This document shows positions 63,693 through 64,000 of a stretch of 64,000 nucleotides of DNA, in pieces (position 1 is the first letter of the stretch; every line of letters begins with the position of its first letter). This DNA is from Hufsiella arboris. GTDB taxonomy: Bacteria; Bacteroidota; Bacteroidia; Sphingobacteriales; Sphingobacteriaceae. The stretch covers positions 92,702 through 156,701 of the forward strand of contig NZ_WVHT01000009.1 in NCBI RefSeq assembly GCF_009834875.1. Reading direction: 5' to 3'. The position numbers and the translations under genes were made by a program. The notes beneath the pieces are model-generated. The model was given only the letters and a program-made list of their open reading frames with translations, made no database searches and was not told the DNA's origin.

Positions 63693-64000
63693 CAGCTTAT
63701 CCTAAATATGAAGAAGGTAAATTTACAATTTCCGTGGAAGTTTTGAGGGGTGTTGATAAGTTAGCTGGTGAGGACTGGAACTGTCAGTCTGAGCAGAGTC
63801 GAAGACTGGTCTGAGGCATTTCCGAAAACTTCCCGAGTAGAAAATGAATCGTAATGGTGCCAATGGTTAGTTGACAATGAATTTTGATTTGAAAACGAAC
63901 GGACGTCACAGTTGGCATCTGCAGCCCCGCTTTTTGCTCCAAGTTTTTTGTTAACGATTCCACTAAAATGAATGGTTGTGCGGCAAAAAAGCTTTTCACG
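63693..64000. other. Region upstream of dnaE
   Basis: 308 bases to the window end. No gene is supported. It holds a piece of the TTCGACTCC repeat (63783-63812) and a copy of the dispersed repeat (63890 on). The dnaE promoter is not obvious. Confidence 0.6.
63890..64000 (+). repeat. Dispersed intergenic repeat, copy R4 (cut by window end)
   Basis: GAAAACGAACGG, CAGCCCCGCTTTTTGCTCC, AAGTTTTTTGTTAACG and GGCAAAAAAGC occur in the same order as in the copy at 22141. The right arm lies beyond the window. Confidence 0.7.

Overview
The window looks like chromosomal DNA of a Bacteroidota member, most likely a Sphingobacteriaceae relative (Pedobacter/Mucilaginibacter type). The evidence is the promoter grammar (many genes preceded by TAnnTTTG boxes, some with TTTG or TTG about 17-20 bases upstream), weak Shine-Dalgarno signals, the large form of IspG, a HemC-HemD fusion, and families typical of the phylum (DUF5606, DUF3078, DUF2490, DUF4142, Porin_10-like porin, HU-related protein). 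Nothing resembles a prophage, CRISPR array, integron or intact insertion sequence, and I see no rRNA or tRNA gene.

Layout. 1-3473 (minus): hemJ, a GT39 (ArnT-like) transferase, a GT2 polyprenyl-phosphate transferase and a flippase-like protein cut by the window edge. 3875-12838 (minus): a tetrapyrrole block, hemA, hemCD fusion, a SnoaL-like gene, hemB, hemL, a histidine kinase/response regulator pair, a TPR membrane protein and hemE, the last five overlapping end to end. 12979-20377: a hydrolase, PoxB-type enzyme, a lipoprotein, a frameshifted HU-like gene beside a palindrome cluster, a decayed nucleotidyltransferase with its small intact partner, and ispG. 20521-31699: NmrA-like protein, rlmH, DUF5606, cyclophilin, a secreted protein usually mislabelled asparagine synthetase B, a porin, purine nucleoside phosphorylase, lpxK, DUF4142 lipoprotein and pruA. 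31752-37270: carbonic anhydrase with SulP transporter, an orphan carboxyltransferase, GNAT and RluA proteins. 37292-48098: panB, carA, an ABC-2 exporter, DUF2490, eno, an FtsB-like protein, a large von Willebrand-like membrane protein, fabG and a cupin. 48284-55654: a glycan-metabolism island (two GT4 proteins, one with a helical sugar-processing-like half, and a GH130 enzyme) next to a second two-component system. 55818-63692: DUF58 protein, COG4315 lipoprotein, trxA, DUF3078, a small beta-barrel and dnaE.

How genes work together. The heme genes cover glutamyl-tRNA to uroporphyrinogen III and on to coproporphyrinogen III; HemJ supplies a later oxidation, while coproporphyrinogen oxidase and ferrochelatase are not in the window. 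Carbonic anhydrase and SulP overlap and probably serve bicarbonate supply.

Most notable non-coding signal: at least seven copies of a dispersed intergenic element of roughly 80-130 bases, mostly between convergent genes. They share an 'AGTCCCGCT ... ATCGGGTTTA' frame, and one copy carries paired changes (CCCG/CGGG to CCTG/CAGG) that keep the arms complementary. Other intergenic structure includes a palindrome cluster at 16956-17027, a stem-loop in the eno leader, and a second repeat built on TTCGACTCC. All family assignments come from reading the sequence; no database search was run.
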